Assembly: GCA_002070375.1 (NCBI GenBank)
Contig: MWDD01000010.1
Location: 1 to 64,000, forward strand
From: a bacterium ADurb.Bin157
GTDB taxonomy: Bacteria > Muiribacteriota > Ozemobacteria > Ozemobacterales > Ozemobacteraceae
Direction of reading: 5' to 3'
Length of the DNA: 64,000 bases
Part shown: piece by piece, positions 8,604-17,114 of the stretch
Layout: every line of letters begins with the position of its first letter
Position numbering within the stretch: the stretch's first letter is position 1
Notes under the pieces: model-generated
The model's input: only the letters and a program-made list of their open reading frames with translations
Databases searched by the model: none
What the model was told of the DNA's origin: nothing
Program-made: the position numbers and the translations under genes

Positions 8604-9767
8604 ATGAAAAACAGACTGTGTGCGCTTTTTTTCGGTTTTTTATTTTTGGGCTATTCAGTAACGCTTAATGCGGGAGCTTATGAACAGTTGTTAGGAATGA
8701 CCGGCAGCTCGCCGGTTGTTCCCGAACCCACTTATAAGCCTGTTTCTGGCTCAAACAACGATAATAGTCAAACCCCTTATTATGGGCCTTTTAATATTTT
8801 TAAGCCCGAGAGTCCCTATGAAAAAGAACAAAGGCTTAAAAGAGAGGCCGTAAGAAGAGAACAAAGGAAAAAACAAAGAAAAGAAAGAGAAGCAAAGCGC
8901 GCAAAAGACGCTCAAAGAAGACGATGGGCAAGAGAAGACAGAGAATATGAAAGAAAAAAAGCTGAATTAGAGAAAAAACAACGCTCAAATAAGCACCTTA
9001 ATAAATTCGTTCCGCCTCCCCCGGTTCAAAGAGCAGTGTTACCAAGCCTTAAATCTCCGGTAGCAGCTGTTAAGAAAGGAAGCGAAGCGAAAGCTTTTGC
9101 CGAAAACAAATTCAGAATCGCAACATTACTCAGAAAAACCGTTTTAAGCGAAAAAGAAAAGAAGATTTTGAAAGATCTTTATGATGCTCAAATTAAACTA
9201 TTTAAACAAGCCCTTTTGAATGAAAGTTTAACCGACAAAGAAAGGGCATTGATAAAGCTTGATCTTCCGGTAATAAATGCGGAATTCTCTGATGTACAAA
9301 AAGATTTTATGAATAGGTTAAATAGTTATTTAAAAGATAATACCGCAGCGGACAAAAATACTGTCGATTTCATAAAACTCTATAATTACGATAAAATGCA
9401 ACAATTAGGCGAATACGCCTTAACAGAAGCCTATGAAAATATTGGCTTAGATGATACTTTCGAAAATATGGTGGGTGCACTCAAAATATCTGCTGCAATT
9501 GAAAAAGACGATATTCCGTCAGCGGGAAAAGAGACATTGGATTTTCTTATTGGAAGATTAAAGTCGCCTCAGGCTGGTTTTGCGGTAGAAGGCGGAAGAA
9601 TGTATTCAAAAGTAGCTTTTAAAGCAATGGATGATTTTATGGTGAAAGCAATGGGGGCCACCGGTAAAAAATTTGAAACAAAAGAATTTTGGAAAGATCT
9701 GCGAAATGAAATGAATGTTGCGCAAAAAGTTGTTATGGAATTTGTGGGAGGCCCAAATGAAAAATAA
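8604..9767 (+). CDS. Hypothetical secreted protein with charged coiled coil
   Basis: 387 residues. Signal peptide at residues 1-23 (LFFGFLFLGYSVTLNAG). Residues about 70-125 are extremely rich in Lys, Arg and Glu (RREQRKKQRKEREAKRAKD) and form a likely single helix or coiled coil, followed by a Pro-rich break (FVPPPPVQRAVLP) and an alpha-helical C-terminal half. No family recognised. GGAGG precedes the start. The next gene overlaps its last 11 bases and also encodes an exported protein, so the two form a pair. Confidence 0.75.
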   Translation: MKNRLCALFFGFLFLGYSVTLNAGAYEQLLGMTGSSPVVPEPTYKPVSGSNNDNSQTPYYGPFNIFKPESPYEKEQRLKREAVRREQRKKQRKEREAKRAKDAQRRRWAREDREYERKKAELEKKQRSNKHLNKFVPPPPVQRAVLPSLKSPVAAVKKGSEAKAFAENKFRIATLLRKTVLSEKEKKILKDLYDAQIKLFKQALLNESLTDKERALIKLDLPVINAEFSDVQKDFMNRLNSYLKDNTAADKNTVDFIKLYNYDKMQQLGEYALTEAYENIGLDDTFENMVGALKISAAIEKDDIPSAGKETLDFLIGRLKSPQAGFAVEGGRMYSKVAFKAMDDFMVKAMGATGKKFETKEFWKDLRNEMNVAQKVVMEFVGGPNEK

Positions 9768-10728
9768 TATGAATAAAGCTTTATGTTTTAAATTTGTAAT
9801 GCTGACTGTTTTTATTGCTATTTTTGCGGTTTCTCATCTCAGAGCATCCGAACTTGCCTCTGTGCTCGAAACAAAACTAATGATTCCGATGAATAGCGGT
9901 GTCACCGTTAAATGGGTTGTTCCGCCGGCGAATTTTAATGAGCCGCTTTCTAAAAATCTAATTAACTCCCTTCAGTTTTCGGTTGATAACCAAGGGTCGC
10001 CATGGATAGGAGTTGAAGAAAGAAAACTCATAAATCCCGTCAAAGGTGTTGTTATGGAATTGTCAGAACCATTCAAAAATTTTATGCATAATTCATCGGG
10101 TGCTATGATGTTTTCTACTCCCACAACTATGGGTTTTATCGGGCTCGCTTCCGAAATTAAAGATCTCAACGGTGATTTTCCCGTTGTGCCTTATCAGCCC
10201 TTGTGCGATTTACCTTCTTTTTACTCAAAAATTTATAAAGGCCTTAATAATTCTGTGTATATTGTCAGTGAAGAACAAAAAAAGAATGTTGTTTATTTGC
10301 TTAAGCCTCAAAAAGACAGCTATGGCAAAAATGAAGGTTTAAAAGGCTTTGTAAAGATTTTTGAGCATTCAAAACCTATAAACTCTGTTGCGGGTGGCGA
10401 GGGTAAATGTTTTATAGCATTAGATAATAGAATAATAGAACTTAACGATTCCGGCAGCAGCGCTTTTATTCAAGATGTTTATAAAGAAAAAATCAATGAC
10501 CTTGCTTATGCTAATAATGGCGGAGTTTTCTTTACCACAGATACAGGGGTTGGCTATCATTCGAGAAACAAAAGCTTTAAGTTTTTGGAAACAAAAAAAG
10601 CAAAGATTTCTTTCGACGGTAAAAATCTATATGTGTTGTTTCCTGAAAACATGGGAATAATTGCGATCGAAAATGCTATAAAACTTTCTGAGCAAATATT
10701 TAGTTTAAATGCGAAATTGTTTGATTAA
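9757..10728 (+). CDS. Hypothetical secreted protein, possible beta-propeller
   Basis: 323 residues from ATG 9757; GGGAGG ends five bases before it, so this start is preferred over codons further upstream in the previous gene. Signal peptide covers roughly the first 30 residues. The second half has repeated short strands of the kind found in propellers (NSVAGGEGKCFIALDNRIIEL, NDLAYANNGGVFFTTDTGVGY), but I see no diagnostic motif. Overlaps the end of the 8604 gene by 11 bases, so the two are translationally coupled. Function unknown. Confidence 0.72.
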   Translation: MKNNMNKALCFKFVMLTVFIAIFAVSHLRASELASVLETKLMIPMNSGVTVKWVVPPANFNEPLSKNLINSLQFSVDNQGSPWIGVEERKLINPVKGVVMELSEPFKNFMHNSSGAMMFSTPTTMGFIGLASEIKDLNGDFPVVPYQPLCDLPSFYSKIYKGLNNSVYIVSEEQKKNVVYLLKPQKDSYGKNEGLKGFVKIFEHSKPINSVAGGEGKCFIALDNRIIELNDSGSSAFIQDVYKEKINDLAYANNGGVFFTTDTGVGYHSRNKSFKFLETKKAKISFDGKNLYVLFPENMGIIAIENAIKLSEQIFSLNAKLFD

Positions 10729-10778
10729 TTGTGTTGATCGTAGAATAATAGTTACATCAATTTTTTAAGGGTTTATAA

Positions 10779-11390
10779 ATGGATATTAAAAAGATTGTCG
10801 AACAAGCCGAAATTGTTTACAAATTTCGTCACAGAAGTCCGATTCGGGCTCCCGGAGTTGTTATCGGGACTGCGATGGTAAGTTTGGGCTTGGAGCAACT
10901 TAAAGATGTAAAAAAGTTAGGTGCGGTTGCAGAGGCAAGAGCATGTCTTTCTGATGCAGTTCAGGCTTTGACAGGTTGTACTGTCGGGAACAAATATCTT
11001 AAGATATATGATGAGATCGGGCGCTACGCAATCGTTTTATATGACAGAACCGATGGTAAAGGGCTCCGTGTTTTTATTGATTTAAAAAAAATTATAGAAG
11101 CTGAAACTCCTGAATTATATAAGTTTTTTCATAGAAAACGTGCGCCCGAAGTTCAATATGATATGGAAGCGCGCGCATTATCGGCAAAAAAGGTGATAAA
11201 AGAATTTTTAGAAATCAATCATGACATTTTCGGAGTTGAAAATGTCATGATTAAGCACTTAGAAAAAGAAGTGATTTTACCCGCAAAAGTTTGTGTTATA
11301 TGCGGCGAATCATTTACATGCAGCAATAATGACGTTGAATCATGTTTGGTTTGCTCCAAAAAACAGGATTACTACTCAGTCAGATCATAG
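10779..11390 (+). CDS. FmdE-family protein with C-terminal zinc ribbon
   Basis: 203 residues. The core RAPGVVIGTAMVSLGLEQL, AEARACLSDAVQALTGCTVGN and KIYDEIGRYAIVLYDR matches FmdE (formylmethanofuran dehydrogenase subunit E), a family found widely outside methanogens with unknown function. C-terminal CxxC pairs at C172/C175 and C189/C192 form a zinc ribbon, the common FmdE architecture. The usual N-terminal metal-site signature of the form HGHxxPG is changed here to FRHRSPIRAPG, while C56 and C67 remain. No formylmethanofuran or molybdopterin genes are nearby. The 3' end overlaps the convergent gene by 19 bases. Confidence 0.85.
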   Translation: MDIKKIVEQAEIVYKFRHRSPIRAPGVVIGTAMVSLGLEQLKDVKKLGAVAEARACLSDAVQALTGCTVGNKYLKIYDEIGRYAIVLYDRTDGKGLRVFIDLKKIIEAETPELYKFFHRKRAPEVQYDMEARALSAKKVIKEFLEINHDIFGVENVMIKHLEKEVILPAKVCVICGESFTCSNNDVESCLVCSKKQDYYSVRS

Positions 11391-12010
11391 CTGTCTTCGA
11401 GATCGCTCAGGTCATAATCGCCTTGATTATCTTCATCTTGGTTGTAGAGATCAAAATCTGTTTGAGCAAAATGACAGAAGGTTATTTTTATTGAGGTTTT
11501 TTGTTTGTATTTTTTGTTTTCATAATCAAAACTTGCATCATCAACAAAGATTGTGAATTCTGATCTTTCATCGTCTTCGTTTGTGATTTCCCACATATAG
11601 TTGGCACTCATCATGACTTTGCCATTAGAAGATTTTTTACGATCAGAGATGCTTTTTTTTACCCATTGACCGTCATAGATAAGGGTGTCTCTTTCGTATT
11701 GCATTTCGAATTCATTGTCATCATAATAGTCTGCATTATAATCAACAGCTTTTAATTTTTTATTGAACCAGCCCGCTACTTCGTCCACCGGAGCGTCTGT
11801 TACAAATACCTTGATGTCTTTATCTTTTATTGTTGCTGAGTCGGAATAGATTTCATCAAATAATTCTTTTTCGTATTTTGATTTTTCTGGATCGATTTTT
11901 GCTCCCGGAAAAACTTCGATTGCATTAAAGGTGGTTGGGTTTTGTGCTGTTAAGATTGAAAAGGAAAAAACAAGCATAATGAACACAGTAATAAGGATTT
12001 TGAAATTCAT
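11372..12010 (-). CDS. Hypothetical secreted acidic protein
   Basis: 212 residues from ATG 12010, picked because GGAGAAG lies eight bases upstream and a signal peptide (FKILITVFIMLVFSFSILTAQ) begins immediately. The mature protein is rich in Asp and Glu, ending in an acidic tail (DEDNQGDYDLSDLEDSYDL). The segment VFVTDAPVDEVAGWFNKKL resembles small secreted beta/alpha domains that follow a pIVFV pattern, but no family is certain. Convergent with the FmdE-like gene and divergent from the gene at 12167. Confidence 0.72.
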   Translation of the reverse strand: MNFKILITVFIMLVFSFSILTAQNPTTFNAIEVFPGAKIDPEKSKYEKELFDEIYSDSATIKDKDIKVFVTDAPVDEVAGWFNKKLKAVDYNADYYDDNEFEMQYERDTLIYDGQWVKKSISDRKKSSNGKVMMSANYMWEITNEDDERSEFTIFVDDASFDYENKKYKQKTSIKITFCHFAQTDFDLYNQDEDNQGDYDLSDLEDSYDLTE

Positions 12011-12166
12011 TTTATACTTCTCCGGATGATTACGCACGATATATATTGCTGAACACAGGTTGAAGTTTATTCTTCGGATAAAAAAAAGTCAAATAATTAT
12101 TTAAACTTAGATTGACTGAAATTACAAAAAAATATATATGTGTATTAAATAAATTGGATGTAATCA

Positions 12167-12610
12167 ATGAAAAAGACATTACTATTTTTGACTTTAATTT
12201 TCGTTCAAGTTTTGGCATTTGCTCAATCAAAAAAAGCTTTCCCGGCCTGGATGGATGATGCGGTGTTTGAAAGAAAAAATTCAACAGCCGTTTCGGGGCC
12301 GGTTGACCCCGAAACAGGTTTGAAAACAGAGTTCGGCACATCGGTTTTTAGAAAAAAAGTGCATTCAAAACTGCCTGATTTTCAAAAAATGCGTCAAAAA
12401 TCAATTAAATCGGCAACCGAAAGTCATATTTCGGTTGATGATAAGCTAAAACAACTATTTGAGCATAAGACAGACATCGAAAAAAATATTCTCAATGTTT
12501 CTGATGAAACACAAAAAATCCCTTTTTTAGAATTGCTAAAAAATTTGGAATCACAGATCAAATATCTGGAATCTGTTAAAACAGCTTCTGATACAAAGAA
12601 GCTCAAATAG
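12167..12610 (+). CDS. Hypothetical small secreted protein
   Basis: 147 residues with a signal peptide (TLLFLTLIFVQVLAFAQS). The mature part is Lys/Ser rich with a C-terminal helix (PFLELLKNLESQIKYLESV). No ribosome site of the usual type precedes the ATG, which weakens confidence in the start. No family recognised. Divergent from the 11372 gene with a 156-base shared upstream region in which I see no clear -35/-10 pair. Confidence 0.6.
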   Translation: MKKTLLFLTLIFVQVLAFAQSKKAFPAWMDDAVFERKNSTAVSGPVDPETGLKTEFGTSVFRKKVHSKLPDFQKMRQKSIKSATESHISVDDKLKQLFEHKTDIEKNILNVSDETQKIPFLELLKNLESQIKYLESVKTASDTKKLK

Positions 12611-12621
12611 TTGTTGTTTTG

Positions 12622-13872
12622 TTAGTCGTTGTAGTCTGTCCAAAATTGTTTTGGAACGGGATTAGCGCCTTCCCATATGATTTCTCTGAAATGAACAGGG
12701 TCCGTGTTTCCCTCTGTATTAACGAATAATAGATGAGAGTCTCGATTAATTTTTAGAAAATCTCTTAATTCTTCGGCCCCATTTTCTCTGAGTATTGATA
12801 CCATTGCTCCTAAGGTCACTGCGCCGGATTCCCCTGAAACGATGAAGGGGTCACCTTGAAGCGGCGTTGCATAAATTCGCATGCCTTTTGCGGCCACGTA
12901 ATCCGGGCATGTTAAAAAACAGCAAGCATTGTTTTTAAGTGTTTTCCAAGCAAGCGGACTAGGTTCGCCACAAGCCAAACCGGCCATTATTGTGTCGAGT
13001 TTTCCCGATATTTTTACGGGGTTTTTATTGGCTTCAAGTATGGATTCATACAGGCAGGCTGCATTTTCGGGCTCTACCACGACGCACTTGGGTGCATTTT
13101 CCCTGAATAAAGCGTGGTAAAATCCTATGACAGAGGCTGCAAGGGCGCCTACTCCGGCTTGAACAAATACGTGTGTTGGTTTAGTTAAGCCTTGTGCAGC
13201 AAATTGTTCCTGGATTTCGCTCATCATAGTTGTATAGCCCTGCATTATCCATAAGGGTATCTGCGTGTAGCCTTCCCATGAGGTGTCTGATATGACCGCC
13301 CAATTGTTTATTTGTGCGTCTTTGCTAATTTGATTCACCGCATCATCGTAGTTTCCGGGAATTATTTTAACTTGTGCGCCATAACTTTTAATGGCATCTA
13401 TTCGTGCTCTTGCTGTTTTTTCATGAACGTAAACCACGCAATCATGACCCAGTTTTTGAGCAGCCCAAGCTATTCCTCTGCCATGGTTTCCGTCGGTTGC
13501 TGTAGCAAAAGTAATTTTTCCGAGTTTTTTTTTGGCATTTTGAGAAGTTAATTCTTGATAGGTGAGCTCTTCTTTGTCTAGTCCGAGTTTATTTTTTAAA
13601 TATTTATAGACAGCATATGAACCGCCTAAAATTTTGAAAGAATTTATCTGCAGTCTGTTTGCTTCATCTTTAACCCATATGCCTCCCACGTCGAACATTT
13701 GTGCTAAGTTTGGGAGTGAAAGTAATGGAGACATTTTAAAACCCGGTATTTGTCTGTGAAATTTTCTTGCTTTGCGTGCTACATCCGGAGAGAAATATTC
13801 TTCGGCTTCGCTGTAATTAGGGTTTTCGCAATTATTTAATACCCATTTTAAATCTGTGTGAATGTTATTCAT
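12622..13872 (-). CDS. dpaL: Diaminopropionate ammonia-lyase
   Basis: 416 residues, fold type II PLP enzyme that converts 2,3-diaminopropionate to pyruvate and two ammonia; cytoplasmic. K80 in NSFKILGGSYA is the PLP lysine, D127 in TATDGNHGRG and D195 in SDTSWEGY fit the two catalytic aspartates described for the E. coli enzyme, and the IPLWIMQGYTTM stretch is diagnostic of the YgeX/DpaL group against threonine dehydratases. GGAGGAC precedes the ATG. Transcribed divergently from kamDE from its own promoter at 13928-13956, so both sides of this locus handle diamino acids. Confidence 0.93.
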   Translation of the reverse strand: MNNIHTDLKWVLNNCENPNYSEAEEYFSPDVARKARKFHRQIPGFKMSPLLSLPNLAQMFDVGGIWVKDEANRLQINSFKILGGSYAVYKYLKNKLGLDKEELTYQELTSQNAKKKLGKITFATATDGNHGRGIAWAAQKLGHDCVVYVHEKTARARIDAIKSYGAQVKIIPGNYDDAVNQISKDAQINNWAVISDTSWEGYTQIPLWIMQGYTTMMSEIQEQFAAQGLTKPTHVFVQAGVGALAASVIGFYHALFRENAPKCVVVEPENAACLYESILEANKNPVKISGKLDTIMAGLACGEPSPLAWKTLKNNACCFLTCPDYVAAKGMRIYATPLQGDPFIVSGESGAVTLGAMVSILRENGAEELRDFLKINRDSHLLFVNTEGNTDPVHFREIIWEGANPVPKQFWTDYND

Positions 13873-13927
13873 TTGATTTGTCCTCCATTATGTTGTGATA
13901 AAAAGTGTTAACTGAAGACTTAATTAT

Positions 13928-13956
13928 ATTCTAAAACATTTGCTTTATGTGTGCAA
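13928..13956 (-). promoter_or_regulatory. Promoter of dpaL
   Basis: Minus strand: TTGCAC (13951-13956), 17-base spacer, TAGAAT (13928-13933). The 110 bases between this and the kamDE promoter are AT-rich and could hold a shared operator, but I see no clear dyad. Confidence 0.65.
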
Positions 13957-14065
13957 ACGGCTAATATTAAGGGAAATCGTTGTTATCTAGCTTTATTGTG
14001 TTTTTGCGACTGATTGGTCGGTTTTGCTCTATTTTGTAAATTTCGCTTTTGAAAATATCAGTTGT

Positions 14066-14094
14066 TTGCTCTATTGAATATTGTTGTGTATAAT
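14066..14094 (+). promoter_or_regulatory. Promoter of kamDE
   Basis: TTGCTC (14066-14071), 17-base spacer, TATAAT (14089-14094). Transcription would begin near 14101, which excludes the upstream in-frame TTG at 14081 as a start for kamD. The short leader leaves no room for a cobalamin riboswitch. Confidence 0.7.
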
Positions 14095-14125
14095 TATTTC
14101 AATCAAAAATCGAGAAGGAATGATA

Positions 14126-15685
14126 ATGAAAAGTAAGCTTAGTCTTAATTTAGATTTGGTTGCAAAAGCGCGCAAGCATGCTTCTGATATTGCTCTTGAT
14201 ACTCAAAAGTTTATTGAACAGCATTCGAGCGTTACTATCGAAAGAACATTAGCCAGATTATTTGGAATTGACGGTGTAGACGAATTTGGTGTACCACTTC
14301 CGAATATTTTGGTGGATCATATCAAAAACAATAATGGTCTTTCTTTGGGTGTTTCTGTTTATTTGGGCAATGCCATAATACAGACAGGTAAAACGGCCCA
14401 AGAAATTGCAGAATCTGTTTCAAAGGGCGAATTAGAGTTAACTAAGCTGCCTATTGCAGATATGTTTGAAATTAACGATGTGATTAATAAAATTGCTTTG
14501 GCTTCTTCCGGAAGAATAACTGCCAACAGAGCTGTGCGTGAAGAATACTTGAATAAATACGGTGATAAGGCGGGTCCGTTCATTTATGTAATTGTGGCTA
14601 CCGGGAACATTTACGAAGACATAACTCAGGCAAAAGCAGCTGCTGCACAGGGGGCAGACGTTGTTGCCGTTATAAGGACCACCGGGCAGAGTCTTTTGGA
14701 TTACGTTCCATTTGGAGCTACAACCGAAGGTTTTGGCGGAACTTTCGCCACACAAGAAAACTTTCGATTAATGAGAAAAGCACTGGACGAATCTTCCCAA
14801 GAACTGGGGCGATATATAAGACTTTGTAATTACTGCTCAGGCTTGTGTATGCCTGAAATAGCAGCTATGGGGGCGCTTGAGCGACTTGATATGATGCTTA
14901 ACGATGCTCTTTACGGAATTTTATTCAGAGACATAAATATGCAAAGAACCATGATTGATCAATATTTTTCACGAATAATCAATGGTTTTGCGGGAGTAAT
15001 AATTAATACCGGCGAAGATAACTATTTAACCACTGCTGATGCTGTTGAAGAGGCTCATACAGTTTTGGCTTCACAATTTATAAACGAGCAATTTGCCTTG
15101 ATTTCAGGTTTAAAAGAAGAGCAAATGGGTCTTGGTCACGCATTTGAGATTGACCCTGAACTTAAGAACGGTTTTTTGTTTGAATTGGCGCAGGCGCAAA
15201 TGGCGCGTGAAATATTCCCAAAGGCGCCGTTAAAATATATGCCTCCCACTAAATTTAAAACCGGAAACATTTTTAAGGGACATGTTCAAGATACTTTGTT
15301 TAACATGATTACTGTCATAACTAATCAAAAAGTGCATTTACTCGGTATGCTTACTGAGGCAATTCACACGCCGCTTATCTCTGACAGGGCCCTTTCTATT
15401 GAAAACGCATCTTATATAGCTAACACAATGGCCGATCTTGGTGATGAGATAGAATTTAAGTCCGACGGTATAATGGCAAAGCGTGCAAACGGCGTGTTAG
15501 AGCGTGCTTGTTCGATGCTTGAAGAGATAAAAAAAGACGGTTTATTTAAGACTCTTGAAATGGGCAAGTTTGCCGGAGTCAAACGTCCTTTAAATGGCGG
15601 AAAGGGATTAAACGGGGTGTTCAGAAAACAAGACGGATATTTTAATCCATTTATCGAAATTATGCTGAAAGGAGCCGCAAAATGA
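14126..15685 (+). CDS. kamD: Lysine 5,6-aminomutase alpha subunit
   Basis: About 519 residues, normal for the family. With KamE it moves the terminal amino group of D-lysine (or beta-lysine) to the adjacent carbon using adenosylcobalamin and PLP, a step of anaerobic lysine fermentation. Diagnostic stretches are RTTGQSLLDYVPFGATTEG, the LCNYCSGLCMPEIAAM region, INTGEDNYLTTADA and KYMPPTKFKTGNIF. GAGAAGG (14112-14118) lies seven bases before this ATG and the promoter -10 lies downstream of a longer candidate start. The stop overlaps kamE by four bases. The single-chain ornithine 4,5-aminomutase OraE is excluded because the B12 domain is a separate gene. Confidence 0.95.
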   Translation: MKSKLSLNLDLVAKARKHASDIALDTQKFIEQHSSVTIERTLARLFGIDGVDEFGVPLPNILVDHIKNNNGLSLGVSVYLGNAIIQTGKTAQEIAESVSKGELELTKLPIADMFEINDVINKIALASSGRITANRAVREEYLNKYGDKAGPFIYVIVATGNIYEDITQAKAAAAQGADVVAVIRTTGQSLLDYVPFGATTEGFGGTFATQENFRLMRKALDESSQELGRYIRLCNYCSGLCMPEIAAMGALERLDMMLNDALYGILFRDINMQRTMIDQYFSRIINGFAGVIINTGEDNYLTTADAVEEAHTVLASQFINEQFALISGLKEEQMGLGHAFEIDPELKNGFLFELAQAQMAREIFPKAPLKYMPPTKFKTGNIFKGHVQDTLFNMITVITNQKVHLLGMLTEAIHTPLISDRALSIENASYIANTMADLGDEIEFKSDGIMAKRANGVLERACSMLEEIKKDGLFKTLEMGKFAGVKRPLNGGKGLNGVFRKQDGYFNPFIEIMLKGAAK

Positions 15686-16470
15686 GCAGTGGATTATATT
15701 CAACCAAGGTTAAAAATTTCAGCACAAAACTTGATTTGACACATTTAAAGCCATACGGGGACACAATGAACGACGGGAAAGTTCAGGTGAGTTTTACTCT
15801 TCCTGTTAAAGACGATGATCGTTCAATGGAAGCTGCAAGGCAACTTGCCGTTAAAATGGGCTTAGAAGATGCGCAAGTTTCTTATCACGGGGCATTAGAC
15901 AAAGAATTCACTTTTTATGTGGTTTACGGTAATCTTTCGCACTCTGTTGATATTACTTCCATAAAAGTTAACACTATTGATTCTGATGTTATGGATATGC
16001 ATGGCATAGATGAATACATAAAAGAAAAAATTGGCAGAAAACTTGTTGTTGTAGGTGCAAGCACCGGAACAGACGCTCACACTGTGGGCATAGACGCCAT
16101 CATGAATATGAAGGGATATGCCGGTCACTATGGTTTAGAAAGATATTCTATGATAGAGGCCTATAATTTGGGCAGCCAGGTTCCAAATGAAGAACTTGTT
16201 AAGAGGGCCGTAGAACTTAATGCTGATGTTATATTGGTTTCTCAGACTGTTACTCAAAAAGATGTGCACGTTACAAATATGGTTGAATTGGTAGAATTAT
16301 TAGAAGCAGGTAACTTGCGTGATAAATTTATTCTTGTTGCCGGAGGGCCGAGAATAAACAATGATCTGGCGACAGAACTAGGTTTCGATGCCGGTTTTGG
16401 GCCCGGGAAATATGCCGAACATGTTGCTTCATTTTTTGTAGACAGATTTACAAAAATACGCAAAAAATAA
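15682..16470 (+). CDS. kamE: Lysine 5,6-aminomutase beta subunit (B12 and PLP binding)
   Basis: 262 residues. The base-off cobalamin motif DxHxxG reads DAHTVG with the cobalt-coordinating H133, and K144 in NMKGYAGHYG fits the lysine that anchors PLP; these are the same numbers reported for the Clostridium sticklandii subunit. A Rossmann-like B12 domain follows (KFILVAGGPRINNDLA, then LGFDAGFGPG). It overlaps kamD by four bases (ATGA), so the subunits are coupled. Partner genes of lysine fermentation (kamA, kdd, kce, kal) are not in the window. Confidence 0.95.
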   Translation: MSSGLYSTKVKNFSTKLDLTHLKPYGDTMNDGKVQVSFTLPVKDDDRSMEAARQLAVKMGLEDAQVSYHGALDKEFTFYVVYGNLSHSVDITSIKVNTIDSDVMDMHGIDEYIKEKIGRKLVVVGASTGTDAHTVGIDAIMNMKGYAGHYGLERYSMIEAYNLGSQVPNEELVKRAVELNADVILVSQTVTQKDVHVTNMVELVELLEAGNLRDKFILVAGGPRINNDLATELGFDAGFGPGKYAEHVASFFVDRFTKIRKK

Positions 16471-16515
16471 AAAAGTGTAGTATAATCATCCAGACGGGGA
16501 GTTGTGTGGCGACAT

Positions 16516-17097
16516 ATGAAAAACAAATTAGCTTTTGTCAGGCAATTTTGTAAAGAACCGACTAAGATTGGTGCAGTCGCCGCCAGCTCCGAAAACCTTG
16601 CAGCCAAGATGGTTGAGCCTATAGATTTTGCAAGGACGAAAGTTTTAGTTGAATATGGCTCAGGAACAGGGGTTTTTACTAAATACATATTTGGAAAAAT
16701 AAACAAAGACAAAACACTCTTTTTTAGTTTCGAACTTAATGATGAAATGATATGCATTGCACGCCAAAATGTGCCCGAAATATGTATTTACAAAGACTCC
16801 GCAGAACACCTGAGAAAGTATCTTAAGCAGAATGATGTTAAGCACGCAGACGCCGTTATAAGCGGTTTGCCATGGGCTATCTTTCCCGAAGAATTACAAG
16901 ATGCCATATTATACGAAACAAAAATGGGACTCAAAAAAGGGGGCGTTTTTACAACTTTTGCGTATATTCATGGTTTAATGCTTCCTGCAGGCGTCAGATT
17001 CAGAAAAAAGCTTTGCGATACTTTTTCTGAAGTAAAAACCAGCCCGATTGTATGGGGTAATATTCCTCCTGCTTTGGTTTACTGGTGTAAAAAATAG
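16516..17097 (+). CDS. SAM-dependent methyltransferase, phospholipid N-methyltransferase-like
   Basis: About 193 residues. The opening FVRQFCKEPTKIGAVAASS followed by VLVEYGSGTGVFTKYI (SAM-binding motif I), FFSFELNDEMICIARQNV (motif II acidic residue) and ADAVISGLPWAIFP is the pattern of the PmtA/rRNA-adenine-dimethylase-like group often annotated as phospholipid methyltransferase. Substrate unproven. A GTG at 16504 is also possible, but it lies only two bases from GGGGAG; family alignment favours the ATG at 16516. A TATAAT at 16480-16485 may be a -10 of its own promoter, so it need not belong to the kamDE operon. Confidence 0.78.
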   Translation: MKNKLAFVRQFCKEPTKIGAVAASSENLAAKMVEPIDFARTKVLVEYGSGTGVFTKYIFGKINKDKTLFFSFELNDEMICIARQNVPEICIYKDSAEHLRKYLKQNDVKHADAVISGLPWAIFPEELQDAILYETKMGLKKGGVFTTFAYIHGLMLPAGVRFRKKLCDTFSEVKTSPIVWGNIPPALVYWCKK

Positions 17098-17114
17098 GAA
17101 TCAAAAAAAAATAA

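Noticed and set aside
14081..14125. In-frame TTG start giving kamD 15 more residues
   Set aside because: The -10 box TATAAT (14089-14094) lies inside this extension and GAGAAGG points to the ATG at 14126.
13957..14125. Cobalamin riboswitch ahead of kamDE
   Set aside because: The predicted leader is about 25 bases and no B12-box-like sequence is visible, so there is no room for one.
16254..16757. 167-codon minus-strand frame spanning the end of kamE and the methyltransferase start
   Set aside because: Covers two genes with clear motifs on the other strand, and shows no motif of its own.
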